Made by a program: the position numbers and the translations under genes. This document shows positions 1-11,169 of a stretch of DNA of 64,000 nt, piece after piece. The stretch spans positions 1-64,000 of the forward strand of contig CAJQUN010001158.1 in assembly GCA_907163345.1 (NCBI GenBank). Reading direction: 5' to 3'. This stretch comes from Haberlea rhodopensis. Its lineage: Eukaryota > Streptophyta > Magnoliopsida > Lamiales > Gesneriaceae. The notes below the pieces were generated by a model. The model made no database searches and was not told where the DNA came from. It saw only the letters and a list, made by a program, of their open reading frames with translations. Positions within the stretch are counted from its first letter, which is position 1. Each line of letters opens with the position of its first letter.

Positions 1-479
1 TTATTTTACGAATGTTTGACTATTCATATTTATTGTTTCATATTTGGAAGTGAAGTTTCATAATTTATTTAAAAAAAAAAATTTCTTAGTATTATCAAGC
101 GAATTATTAACTAAATACTTGGACAATAGATGGTGTCATTGGTGGAGAAAAATAGGGAAAGGTATATATATGCAATATGTATGTATGCATGCATTGTGTC
201 ACCATTTTGGTTAATCTTTTGATAAATGGATTGACACCATGAGCCATTGGCTCTAGTGGCACCAGCCCCAATATGAGGGTGGAAGCTCCTCATGGGTGAA
301 TCTAAAAAAAAAATAGATGGGGTTGACATTCATGTATATAATCTAGAATGTCTACATAACTTACATTTGTGGTCAAATATTATTATTTTTAAATAATAAA
401 TATATATTATATTGTTTACTAGACATGAAAGTTCATAAACTTCTTCACCGTCCTTCATTGCCTTCCAGGTTTGTACCGC
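1..479. other. AT-rich intergenic sequence
   Basis: No coding region is supported here. The short reading frame on the minus strand has no recognisable domain. The only structured part is a possible SINE around 238-311, listed separately. A homopolymer A run lies near 70-81. Confidence 0.6.
238..311 (+). repeat. possible tRNA-derived SINE fragment
   Basis: An A-box-like stretch (tggctctagtggc, from about 247) is followed about 45 bases later by a weak B-box-like stretch (gggtgaatc) and then a run of ten A. This order (A box, B box, A tail) is typical of tRNA-derived SINEs. The B box is a poor match and the flanking repeats (gattgacaccat and ggttgacattcat) are imperfect, so the call is tentative. 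Confidence 0.3.
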
Positions 480-1575
480 ATATAATACGAATTTCGGATA
501 TCTTTCCTGCAGAGCTGTAAGGATTTGTCCCAGATCGTAAAGTGGAGTTTGATATCAATGTGGTATCAGATGCTACACCAATTTCAAAGGCACCATACTC
601 AATGTCTTCGGCAGAGTTGAAAGAGCTTAAGGAATAACTTCAATAACTCTTGGATAAAGCATATCAGAACAAGAGTATCTCCATGGGGAGCTCCGATATG
701 GTTTGTCAAGAATAAAGACGAGAGTATGAGATTGTGGTCTTTTCTAAGCTCGATTTGATGTCTGGCTATCATCAGCTCAACATTATGGCATAAGACATTC
801 CAAAGGCTGCCTTCCGAACCAGAAATGGGTATTACGAGTTCAAAGTGATGTTGTTTGGCCTGACGAATGCTCCAGCCGCATTCATTGATCTGATGAACCT
901 GGTATTCAAATCATTCCTGGATAACTTCGTTGTGGTGTTCATCGATGATATTCTCGTATATTTGTCGAGCAAACAAAAACACGAGGAGCATCTTTGTCTT
1001 ACTCTCCAGACCTAAAGGGAGAAGAAATGTGAATTCTGACTGGACAATATAGCATTATTGGTACACATTATATCAGAAGCAGACGTGTCCGTAGATCCAA
1101 AGAAAGTAGAGACAATCTTGGAATGGCCAATGCCAAAGACCATGACAGAGTTTCGAAACTTCTTAGGATTAGCTGGCTAGTATCGAAAGTTTGTGGAAGG
1201 ATTTTCCTCGATAGTTGTACCCTTTACCTAACTCACACAAAAGAATTCTCAATTCGTTTGGTGTACATCTGGTGAGAGTGGTTGCACATGCGTCAAGATA
1301 ACTTAAGCTACATGAGCAGAACTATCCGACACATGACCTTGAATTGGCAGTGGTGGTTTCACTTTGAAAATTTGGAGACATTATTTCTATGGCGCCAATT
1401 GCGAAATCTTCAGGGATCATCAAAGTCTCAAATATTTGTTTACTCTGAAAGATTGAACATAAGGCAGAAACGACGGATTGAACTTTTAAAGGATTATGAT
1501 CTCACAATAAATTACAATCCGGGCAAGGCAACTAAAATGACAGATGCATTGAGCCGGAAGGGCACAATAAAATGA
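480..1575 (+). pseudogene. decayed Ty3/gypsy pol (reverse transcriptase and RNase H)
   Basis: Broken translations show gypsy pol in order. There is the region before RT (PDRKVEFDI, then ISKAPYS), the RT block with FIDDILVY near 940-963, the connection domain (YRKFVEGF-like), and the RNase H end with ADALSR-like TDALSRKG near 1540-1563. The segment between the RT N-terminal block and the FSKLDL block (about 735-750) is missing, so the CIDYR motif has been deleted. Stops and frameshifts are frequent. No gag lies upstream and no integrase follows. This is an old dead fragment; RNase H runs into non-coding sequence at 1576. Confidence 0.8.
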
Positions 1576-2642
1576 TGTTGGCTTCACTTTCGTCTCAACC
1601 ATATTTATGGTAGATGATCAGATTGAATCAAAATCGGGACCCCAATCTGATGAAATCAAAAGAGCAAATCAAGGGAGAAAAATAGCTGATTTTCAGTCCG
1701 AGAGTGATTGAGTCCTATGGATGAAATGACGATTATGTGTGCTAGACATCGATATACGATTATCCTTCGTTTTAGAAATCATAAAATATGTTTTAAAGTC
1801 TCGTATGAACATGAAAATGCAAAGAATATGTTTTTAAATCTACAATATGTGATATGATATGAACGAAAGGACTTTGTGGAGTAAAGTGCTACGTGTGTAG
1901 GAACCACCTCTTGAATCAGCGGGACAAAGTGCTACGTAGTGTGGGAGTCACCTTTTGAACCTACGGGGCAAAGTGCTACACATATGAGAGCCACCCCTTG
2001 AGCCCAAAGAGCAAAGTGATATGCAAACGAGAGCCACCTCTTGAATCCAACAAGTAATTTTGAAGCAATTTAAATATCGAAATCCAGTTGGTTAGGAATT
2101 ATGAGTTCTATTTCTGACCCTGATGCGGTGGGGTTATAACCGTTGCTCTGACTTGATAAGTGGTTAACCGTTGTTCTGGAAAGGCTACCCTTTATTCGTG
2201 GGTGATCCGATGTTCTGACATTATCTCTATGATGGTTAAATCTATAGAACTGATATCAGTACCAGATGAAAATTAGATGATTTCTTGTGCTTACTTTACT
2301 ATATGATACATGACCCTCTTATATGTTCTGGCTCTAAGGAACCTCAAATTCAGTTCACTTTCTGTTCTATGTTCATATCGTTTCTGTTCTTATTTTGTTG
2401 CATGTTTTGAAAATCATATTGTATATATATTTTGTCACATTCGATTGGCCCCAACTTGCTGAGTGTTTTTCCAAACACTCGCACCTTACCTCCACTCCCC
2501 AGATAAGAACGAGTTGTGAGGACATTTATTTTTATTGAATAAATAGACTGATTTTGTTTCGAAATCTGTACCGCGAGGCTTGTTATTTTGAATTGTATTT
2601 GGAATTAATACCGAGGTCACAATGCTCAGTTTCAGCCGTGAC
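1576..2642 (+). repeat. probable 3' LTR remnant of the gypsy element at 480-1575
   Basis: This non-coding stretch directly follows the decayed pol. It holds a fourfold imperfect tandem repeat (1861-2056) and a segment (gctgagtgtttttccaaac, near 2457) of a kind common near the 3' end of plant gypsy LTRs. It ends with cagccgtgaca at about 2642, which looks like an LTR terminus. I could not find the 5' LTR boundary or a target duplication, so the left limit is only the end of coding sequence. Confidence 0.4.
1861..2056 (+). repeat. four-copy imperfect tandem repeat of about 45-50 bp
   Basis: Each unit contains a form of caaagtgctacg followed by gagccaccycttgaa. Starts lie near 1873, 1924, 1969 and 2010. 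Repeats of this kind occur inside long gypsy LTRs, which fits the surrounding LTR remnant. Confidence 0.6.
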
Positions 2643-5097
2643 AATAGTAGTTCAAACAATTTAAAAATTTAAAAAGTTATTCTTAACAATATATATAAGA
2701 ATTATAATCTTGGTTCAAATTATGCTTCTGCAAAGGTTTTAGATTTTCATTTCCCACCTAACAACATATGTTTCGACCAAATTAAAAGAAATTGTAACTT
2801 TATAATATTATATTTATCATAATATTAATCGAGCAACCAATAATTTAATTATTACTTTATTTGTTCAGCCATGATTCTACTTCTTTCATTGTAATAATTA
2901 TTTCATTTGGAAAATAAATATACATATTCAAACATTCGAATGATATAAATGTGTTAATTAAAAGGCATCTATATATATATATATATATAGAAAAAACTAA
3001 CTAGCAGTCAAATAAACTATAATTACACTGTCGGCAATCACCCCAAATTCAGTAAATAGAGTATGATTAAAGGCAATTTGCATCCCTTTAAAATTCTACC
3101 TAATCAACAGGAAATGAACTTATTTATTATTGTAATATATATTGACTCGTTCAAAGTATAGGGATATTATTAAATTTTGGATAATAATAAATATTACCTC
3201 CCACTTTGAATTATTTATTTTCAGCTTTTGTGGAATTAAAAATACATTTACCCGACCAGTTGACCTTTGTTAACTTCCTACATACTCAAGTTAATTTGGG
3301 TTGCTCGAGAAGGAACAAGATCCATCCTTAATATAAAGATAACCATCCTTACTTCGATCTTTCGAGTGATTAACTGATGATGACATCAATATTATATAAT
3401 ATCTATTTTAATTTTTGTAAAATATATACTATGTATTTGCGATAATTTCAAGATGTTCACAATAAAAAAATATCATTATACCCATATAATATTTCAAACT
3501 TAAAAAAATCAGATCAAACCAAATATCCAACATAAAAAAAAAAAAAACACCTCAAACAACAAGAAGCAATTCCCAAAAAGAACAATGCCCCAAAGAAAAT
3601 ATTTTAAAAATTATGAAGTGATAACCATGTTTATATATAATATAGAAACACATGTATGAAATTATATGGATTTTTTGATAAAGGCATAGATAAAATATAA
3701 TTTTATAATTATTTTAATAACAATAAATTATATATAATAATTTTTTGTTCTTGATTTATAATTTTAACAAAAAATAAAAAATAAAATTTTAAAAAAAAGA
3801 AAGAAAAATTAAGGAACCAATCGTTTAACTTTCGACCGATTCACTGGTTGGGCAGGTCTTTTAACCGTTTCCCATAGGTTTTTTAGAAGATTGGTTTTAG
3901 AGGGTCAACCGATCGAACCAAGCCCATTCACTGGTTAAATCGGTTGAATTAGCCGTCCGATCCAATTTTCAAAACATTGGTTATCATTTGTATAAGAAAG
4001 ACCACACACATGATGTTTACATATATATTTCATACGGGCATTCCAACACCATTTTGTAATAGTGGATCTAATATATATATATATATATCACATATATATA
4101 TCACACTCAATTTTATTCGGGAGAAAAAAACAAATTGGTTATGTAAATTGGCTTATATAGACTTGCATATCTAATTGGTAAAAAATTGATATTAATATAA
4201 TAAATTTGTTTTTTTTTTGCACATTTAATCTAATTACACATGATTTCTCTATATTAACTGGATATATCAATAATATTTGGTGTCATATCAACAATATTCC
4301 CATCATCGTATCAGTACTATGACAACTGAATGTGACTAAAAAAAAAATTATTGCATTAAGACCAAAATTTAACTGATTAAAGGTAGGTAAGCAAAAATCT
4401 ATAGAAGCCAACTTATCACATTCATTCTAAATAATAATTATAAAAAAGTAATCAAGATTCCCACATTTTATTTAAATTTCCTTTTTCTTCTTTGTACCCT
4501 TAAGTTATAGCATTCAGTCGAATGAATAATCATGTCAGGCTTAGAAATAAAGTTGTGGTCTAATTAGGCATCTATTTTTTATTTTCCAAATGATCTCGAG
4601 CTTCCTTAATGAAGCTGATGTCCTTTAGCATGCATCTATTTCGACATGTATAAGTCAGCCAATAACTCCATGCCGACCATCAACTTTGCAACCTATTAAA
4701 CTACAACGGTGCTAGAAATCTATAATCTTAGTCCTCTCCTCTCTCAATAATAATAATAATAATAATTGGACCATTATTTAGTAAATTTTTAGGCCTAGTA
4801 TAATTTGGACTACTTACTTTTCTACACACCCTACGTGACAATTAAGAAAATAGACCAGGTGGCAACAAACATGTGGTGGAGAAATTTAGAGAATAAAGCT
4901 TGATTTGATTAAGCTTTTGATATACAATCATGCCAATTTTTAAAAAAAATTATCATACTCTTAGGAATATATATTTGCACGACATTCTCAATTTATATAT
5001 TCATTGTAAACGTGGAGGCTAATTTGTAAAAAAGAATAATAATAAAAGAAGACAATAGATCATATTACAAACAAATGTGACAAGGTTATATGTCAAA
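2643..5097. other. AT-rich non-coding stretch
   Basis: No gene is supported. It contains short TA microsatellites (about 2971-2990 and 4070-4090), a trinucleotide TAA run near 4746-4766, and the inverted-repeat element at 3619-3986. Reading frames here are short, lack domains, and overlap microsatellites. Confidence 0.6.
3619..3986. mobile_element. candidate non-autonomous DNA transposon with short inverted ends
   Basis: The left end reads TGATAACCATGTTT (3619-3632). The right end (3972-3986) is the reverse complement of TGATAACCAATGTTT, one base longer. The right half (about 3815-3970) is rich in short direct and inverted copies of words such as accgattcactggtt, as in the subterminal regions of plant hAT elements. 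No clear target duplication is visible, so the family is uncertain. Confidence 0.4.
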
Positions 5098-5102
5098 CAA
5101 AC

Positions 5103-5452
5103 TGTTGGATTCAACAACTGTCTCTACTTTATGATCGGTCGAACACGTGGCGCTTGTTCCAGTGTATGGCTAAAAAGATTGATGTTGCGCCATTATTCTT
5201 AACTATAACTTTTGGTAAAGCGGCAAGCGCTCGATCCTACAATTGGTATCAGAGCCAAGGTCGCATATTTGATTCCCATGAGTTGCAGAGAGTGCAATTA
5301 TTGGGGGAGAGATTGTTGGAGTTCAACAATTACTCTTGTTTTGTGACCGGTTGAACACGTGGCGTTTGTGCAAGTGTATGTTTGAAAAGATTGATGTGCG
5401 CCATTACCCTTAACTATAGTTATTGGTAAAACGGTAAGCGTTCGATCCTACA
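5103..5452 (+). mobile_element. miniature LTR retrotransposon (TRIM/SMART-like), 350 bp
   Basis: A 139-bp direct repeat at 5103-5241 and 5314-5452 starts TGTTGG and ends CCTACA, the TG...CA form of LTRs. Two bases after the first LTR lies TGGTATCAGAGCC (5244-5256), a primer-binding site for initiator tRNA-Met. A purine tract (TTGGGGGAGAGA, 5301-5312) abuts the second LTR. The internal region is only 72 bp and codes for nothing. The 5-bp target duplication caaac flanks the element (5098-5102 and 5453-5457). The LTRs differ at roughly a fifth of positions, so this copy is old. It must have used proteins from another element. A better preserved copy lies at 22,268-22,619. Confidence 0.9.
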
Positions 5453-6072
5453 CAAACCAACACATGCTCTGACTAATAGATCCTTTCTAGTTTGAACAAT
5501 AATGGATTTCACCCCTCTAGTTTAAACATTTACAATAACCTCCCATGTTATGTATTTTTTTTTATTGAAATCACAGGGGAGACGATTGAAGTTTTCCCTA
5601 TATCTATTTCAAACTAATGTGTGTGATTGTAATGCAACTATTCTATATGTGTTCATTCCGTTATTGTTCAAACTAGAGTTCAAAAGTTGTAATAAAACTT
5701 TTTTAGAGGCGAGACAACAGATAATTCCTAATTGTATTCAATTATCTCAATAATAAGTGCGACTTTAGGTAAGATATATATAAAACCCTTGTTGGTACAT
5801 TGAATAAATACACATACAAAATCCCCTTTTGCTTAACTTGTAATCGTCATCCATTACATGACAGTTACTAAACTAATCGTATTAGCAATTATTGGTCTTT
5901 TGATAAACGGCCCCAGATTCCACACAACAACTATTTATTCCAATCCACTGAATATTTAAGCTTTTAAAAATGATACCAAGCCAGATTTTGTTCTTCTGTA
6001 TGAGATTACATAATTTATTAAGAATTTGAATATCAAGAACTTTCGGTCATCAAGTCGACAAGATCGAGCCAC

Positions 6073-6165
6073 GGGCATTTAACTCGAGTGGCACCACGTG
6101 TCCCAAAATTGGGATAGATATCAAGTTCAAGACCCGTTAACCCCTTCCTCAAATATAAACAAAAA
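6073..6165 (+). repeat. candidate tRNA-derived SINE
   Basis: An A-box-like word (ttaactcgagtggc, about 6079) precedes a B-box-like word (agttcaagaccc, about 6123), close to the RNA polymerase III B-box consensus. An A-rich tail follows (about 6150-6166). Flanks aagtcgacaaga and aagtcacaaga could be an imperfect target duplication. Family not identified. Confidence 0.4.
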
Positions 6166-6450
6166 AGTCACAAGACTGATTGTTCAAGTTTGTTAAATAT
6201 ATTCATGAAAAATATTATTTATAGGCAACTCTACATGAACCTGAATGATCATGTATACTTCCCCTTTTTTAAAATTTAAAGATGCTCGAAGTTATCCCTC
6301 ATTATCGCAGGAGTGAATGCAGACTCTTGAAATACTTCTTTTTCTAAAAAAATATATCTTTCTTTTAGTATGGTCTTTAAAATATTAAATAGTCTAATAT
6401 AATTAATGTGTACAACATGGCCCCACTAAATAATATTATTTTACAATAAT

Positions 6451-6570
6451 AGTCTCATACTTTGGGACTAAATAAATATAGTCTCGTAAAAATTATTTTT
6501 GAGATAACTTTTTTTTAGCAAAAAAGAATTTATGTTGGACTATATTTGTTTAGTCCCAAAAGTTTGGACT
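6451..6570. mobile_element. foldback MITE, 120 bp
   Basis: Two 33-bp arms, 6451-6483 and 6538-6570, are near-perfect inverted copies (the left begins agtctcatactttgggac, the right ends cccaaaagtttggact). They are separated by 54 bp of AT-rich DNA. There is no coding capacity. Flanking ataat on both sides is symmetrical, so the exact target duplication cannot be set. A related diverged element is at 9386-9622. Confidence 0.6.
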
Positions 6571-6800
6571 ATTATTATGATCAAATACTTATCATTAGGC
6601 CAAAAACTTGCTCATTAGCAGATGCACATATTTATTTCCTTTTACAATCCCAGTACTAAGCGACAAATGAAAATGAGGAGTTGCACCACGTGAGTACCAA
6701 TGATCATGCTTGTTATACCTTAGATAGTTTATGTCACACATCCGTTCAAGTGCGTACAGAAGAATTATTGGATACATCGCTCCCAACAACTATTATTGCA
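6560..6800. repeat. dispersed repeat, paralogue of the hAT target site
   Basis: This segment aligns by eye with 15,480-15,649 joined to 32,235-32,310. Shared words include tactaag, ttacacca/ttgcacca, cttgt-at--cttaga, caagtgcgtaca-like and caactcccaac-like blocks. The large hAT element interrupts the other copy, and this one has no insertion, so it acts as a paralogous empty site. The origin of the repeat is not identified; it may be part of an old LTR. Confidence 0.55.
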
Positions 6801-7868
6801 AAAACATTATTTTTAGAGACCATTTCTGCAATTTACTCAAAATTAATTCATACAAATACTAAACGTTTGCAATATTAATAATACTACAAAAGCCCCATTT
6901 TTCTTTTCAAAACCAATTGCACAAGGAGTAATTCTATTGAAAGCAAAAGGACGATAATACATGAGAGGTGACTAAGCTAAAATCTATTGAAGGAAGCTTA
7001 TACAAAGATGTGAATAAATATACAGTTTTTTTTTTTTGCTTCGTTTTTTTAATAAAGATGTCATGATGCCATTTATTTTATTAATGGAAAATAAAAGTTA
7101 GAGAGAGAATCCATCGATACCCCTTAACTGTAAAACTTAAATCATTATATCAATCATTATCAAGAAAATCCATCCCTAATAAGATATACATTGCAATCAA
7201 AATATTTAAAAGACAAATTAACAAAATACATAATGAAATTTGGACACATAGGAATAAATTACAAATTTAATCAATAAAAGTAATTCAATTAGGTATATAA
7301 TTGACATTTGTTAGTATTGATATTACCTTGTTTTTTTTTTTATCATTGTGTAGGGGAGGCATATGTGGAATAGATAAATGAAAACCCCGTCTAGCTAAGG
7401 GGTTAGGTAATATTATATATACTTGCCTAAACATCTCTAGACTAAAGTATGGAATCAAACATTAGTGATTTTCAATATTATAGTTTGAATTTTTTTCAGT
7501 CGGCTCAAATTTCGAAAATCGAACTACTTTTGGTTCGAATTTAGATTGAGCTAAAGTTCGAATTCGAACTCGATTTGTTTAGATCATCCTTATAAAAACT
7601 ATTCATACATTTTTGAGATTGAGTCGAGTTTCGGAATGTGCCTATGTATATCTCTTGACTCGAATGCGAGCAAGTTTGAAAAGGGAACGAGTTCTCACTT
7701 TCAAATTCTAAAAAACCCAAAAACAAAAAGATCCACTCGGTACTCAAGTTCCTAATGAAGACTAAGCAATATTTCATAAATTCCGCCTTCTTTTTATTTA
7801 TTTTTCGTTAGATTTTCTTAATTCACTCCTGTATCTTCTAATATATATATATATAAAGGGTAATATAA

Positions 7869-8052
7869 ATTATGAGTACTATTTTTTAGATAAGACAAAC
7901 TTATTAATAGAGTACTCTAACCCATATACAAATCAATGTGCTCATAGACAAACAAGTGGTTTAAGAAACCAATCGTTGACCAAGTAATTAGCTACAAAAG
8001 ATCAATTTCTCTGAACCATATCAAAAACCTAATCTATATTATGAGTACTATT
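7869..8052 (-). mobile_element. short non-LTR retrotransposon fragment with 15-bp target duplication
   Basis: The 15-bp word attatgagtactatt occurs at 7869-7883 and 8038-8052. Between them are 154 bp that begin with a T run on the plus strand, that is, an A tail on the minus strand. A long target duplication plus an A tail is the signature of target-primed reverse transcription (LINE or SINE). The insert is too short to classify and codes for nothing recognisable. Confidence 0.5.
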
Positions 8053-9385
8053 GGCATGTACATATTGATATAGAAGTAGATCAATGTGCTGCTTCAATAG
8101 TGGCCACAAATAAAACTAGTCAAACAAGAAATTTTAGGGCATGCATGTTTGGTTTGCCTATACGTACATAGGAGATGGAGAGGGGGATGACTGAAGTTAC
8201 ATTTCTCATAGGGAGGTACACTACTCTACTACATCAATGTTGCACCAAAGCAGCATATATAAAATGGAAAGAATAAACACCAATATACACTTCCCCATGC
8301 AATCCCTCTCCCTTTGCTTCTTACGCGCGATTTAACAGCGAGAACTGAATTGAGATTTTTTTTAAAACTTTAGTACTAAATTGGGTCACTGAAACTTTAG
8401 GGACTGAACTATGAATGCATACAAACTACATGACGTTATAATGTTTTAACGTATTTCCCCTTTCGAAAATTAACTTCAATGTCGTAAAAACTTATTAAAT
8501 GTGTATTTAATTTAGATAAACACCAACGACCTATGTCTGATACAAGGTGTTCAAGAGTATCTATAGATAAACATTCAACAAATTTTTCTTATTTTTATTT
8601 TCTGACCGACACTTTTTACCTGAAAAATCGAACTACCATTTCATAAAGTTGTAAAACATACATATACATTGAATGTTTGTCTGCGTGCATGCATGGAAAA
8701 TTAGGTCAGATTCCCTGAGAGGCTCAGCTCCATTCTTGCAATTAACATATACAAATAAAGACCCTAAACAACATATTTCCTCGATTACGATGCAAACCCA
8801 AAGTCAAAAACAAGATGTTTGACTCTTTTCCACACTAAATTAAATAAAACCATCAAATTTATATGTATTCTTTAGAAACTGCATCAGTTTGAGTCAACAG
8901 CATTTTTGTCATATATTATACCATTTAATTTGTGTATCCCAAATATAGGTTACAGGAACTATATGCCAATGCATGAAAAAGAAAAATAATATTTTTTTAA
9001 AAGAGTTGGTGAAAAAGAGGAGAAGATAGACTGATGAAGAGCTGAACCAGAATAGGTTGACTACAAACCCTCTTGTAAGTTTGAAAGCTCACCGATGATT
9101 GCGGCCATTATCCCTCATAAATATTTTTTTAATAACGTAAGAATATATTTACTGTCTGGTCACATGATTAAAGTCAAAGTCAACAGTCATTAAAAATAAA
9201 TTTTATTTTATCAGAATTTATGCTTGATTTTTCAAGCTTAAAAACGCGTCAAACTCAGAATACAGACAAACCCACTATGTCGACAAGATCAGGCTTGTTT
9301 TGTGTGTAAAATTTTCTATTATTATATTCATGTCGATTCACCATTTTTTGGGGCCAAAATTTATGCCGATGGATCTAGCAATATC

Positions 9386-9622
9386 AGTCCCAAAATTTTA
9401 TCGCTAATCATGTATAGTTTCATGGAGATTACTTTTAATAAAAAATATTCCCAAACTTTTGTTTTCTAATCCCAAACTTTTGTTTTTAATCAAAAGTTGT
9501 CTCAAAGTTTGAAAAATAATTTATACTGGACTAAATTTGTTAAAACATATTTATCCAGGACTGTTTGTTTATTATAAATAATTATTGTGGGACTATATTT
9601 GATTAGTCTTAAAAGCTGGGAC
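9386..9622. mobile_element. diverged foldback MITE related to 6451-6570
   Basis: The right arm (9591-9622, gactatatttgattagtctt and following) matches the right arm of the MITE at 6538-6570. The left arm (9386-9419, agtcccaaaattttatcgc and following) is its imperfect inverted partner. The internal part is longer, and includes a doubled cccaaacttttgtttt block near 9451-9487. Confidence 0.45.
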
Positions 9623-10946
9623 TATTAATGGAAAAGTCTATATTCTTTGGGACCATTTTTTAAATTTACCCTAAAAACTATATTAAGAAGTCATATTTCA
9701 AATAAAAAAAAAAAGAAGGAAATTGAGTTCAGTAATGTGATGGAGATTGGGATATTAAAGTTCTAAGTTTTTGTGGGAAAAAAGGTGATGTTTTCTGCCT
9801 AACCTGTCACCACTTCTATCTCAAGGTTCTTTCTATTAAGAACCAAAGTTGTTGAATTACTGCTGCGAATCACTAATATTTTAATTCCAACGAGGAGCCA
9901 AGATTATATTAGAAAACTGGAAGGTGCTTCTCTCTTTTTGACAAAGGCAAACTATTGGGTAAAGACTGATTCAAAAAGCCAAAGATGAATAAAATAGGAA
10001 ACTAGAATGTAAAGTGATAAATACGAAATTATTATATCGTCGTTTCGAATACATTTTCCTTGTCGTATTAGTGTTTATTTGGTTCAATTGATCTGAAAAT
10101 TGCAGGAACTTGTGATATTTTCTTTCAGTAAGCATCCTAAAACAATCTTGGTTTCACATGACAAACAAAAACAAGGGTACAAGGAAGCCAACAGAAACCT
10201 ATACATAAAGAAAAAACATAGGAAATGGCAAAAAATGGGCTTAAATAAAGGTAATAAATTGCCATAACATGGACTTGAATAAGAGACAATAGATTCAGCA
10301 CATCAGAAATTAGCAATCCAAGCCCATTTACCCGATTTTGAAGCCTTGGAGCAGGAGTAGCTTGTTGGGCCAAATGGTATCTTACTCTTTGGAGCCCAAG
10401 TGATTGGTAAAGTCTTCAACAGCATCACCAATCCAGTTCTCGAGCCTACATGCTATCAATCCAAATCAGGTGATGACCCATTATGGACCTGAGGCTTTTA
10501 TATTCAAATGAGTGTAGACCCGTCATAATGTGCTAAGCCCGTCGAGATGGTCAAACTTGATCAGTCAAATAGGTGGGTTGGGTCAGAATTTTTCAAGGGA
10601 AAATTTCGGGCCGGTACCATTTGGTAAAAGATTTTTCAGCCCAGTCACCCCAAAAAAAATTCTTTCAACAAGGTCCACTTTTGGTTAAAATGACCAAAAT
10701 AGCCTTCTATCTTCCTTGAATCACATCCTTCAATCCAAAACCCTAATCTTCAACCCTCACACCAGCCACATGTCCCAACCACCAACGCTAATCGTCGGAA
10801 ATTGTCGCTCCTCCCATGGCGTCGGAGCTGCGCGCACTGGTCGCGAATAAACGAAAACAAAAAGGATGTGCAAGAAGACAAATCATCTCATTCTTCTGTT
10901 TATCGTCTATTTACCGATTGATTTTGTTTTATATTTCAAAGTTTTT

Positions 10947-11160
10947 TGTAATGACTGTTTCTAGATTTTTAATGTAAAACGTAAAAGTATAATGTATTTG
11001 AGATTCGATCAATTGTTTGAATGAAAAATTTATATTTATTATGAATTTCAATTTTATTGTAATGATTGTTTGTAGAATTTTAATGTAAAACTCAAAACTA
11101 TAATGTATTTGAGATGTTCGATGAATTGTTTGAATGAAAATTTGAGAATGTAATGAAATT
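10947..11160 (+). repeat. 111-bp tandem duplication inside the MULE
   Basis: tgtaatgactgttt (10947) recurs as tgtaatgattgttt (11058). Both are followed by gattttaatgtaaaac-like, ataatgtatttgaga and caattgtttgaatgaaaa-like blocks. The two units are clearly diverged. The second unit runs directly into the palindrome array. Confidence 0.65.
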
Positions 11161-11169
11161 GAAACCATT

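Larger units (their letters stand above)
5458..10587. other. AT-rich non-coding stretch with small repeats
   Basis: No gene is supported across this stretch. Short reading frames (for example at 5550-5753, 7541-7777 and 10137-10373) have no recognised domain. Identified contents are a SINE-like fragment, a foldback MITE pair, a dispersed repeat and a non-LTR fragment, each listed separately. Confidence 0.55.

Noticed and set aside
5103..5452. Cassandra-type TRIM carrying 5S rRNA sequence
   Set aside because: I looked for 5S-like A box, intermediate element and C box in the LTR and saw none. The LTR is also shorter than in Cassandra.
7380..7440. SINE at the word gtctagctaaggggtt
   Set aside because: There is an A-box-like word, but the B box is poor and there is no A tail or target duplication.
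10137..10373. 78-residue membrane-protein-like frame
   Set aside because: It is hydrophobic near its C-terminus, but AT-rich DNA often gives such frames, and no family is recognisable.
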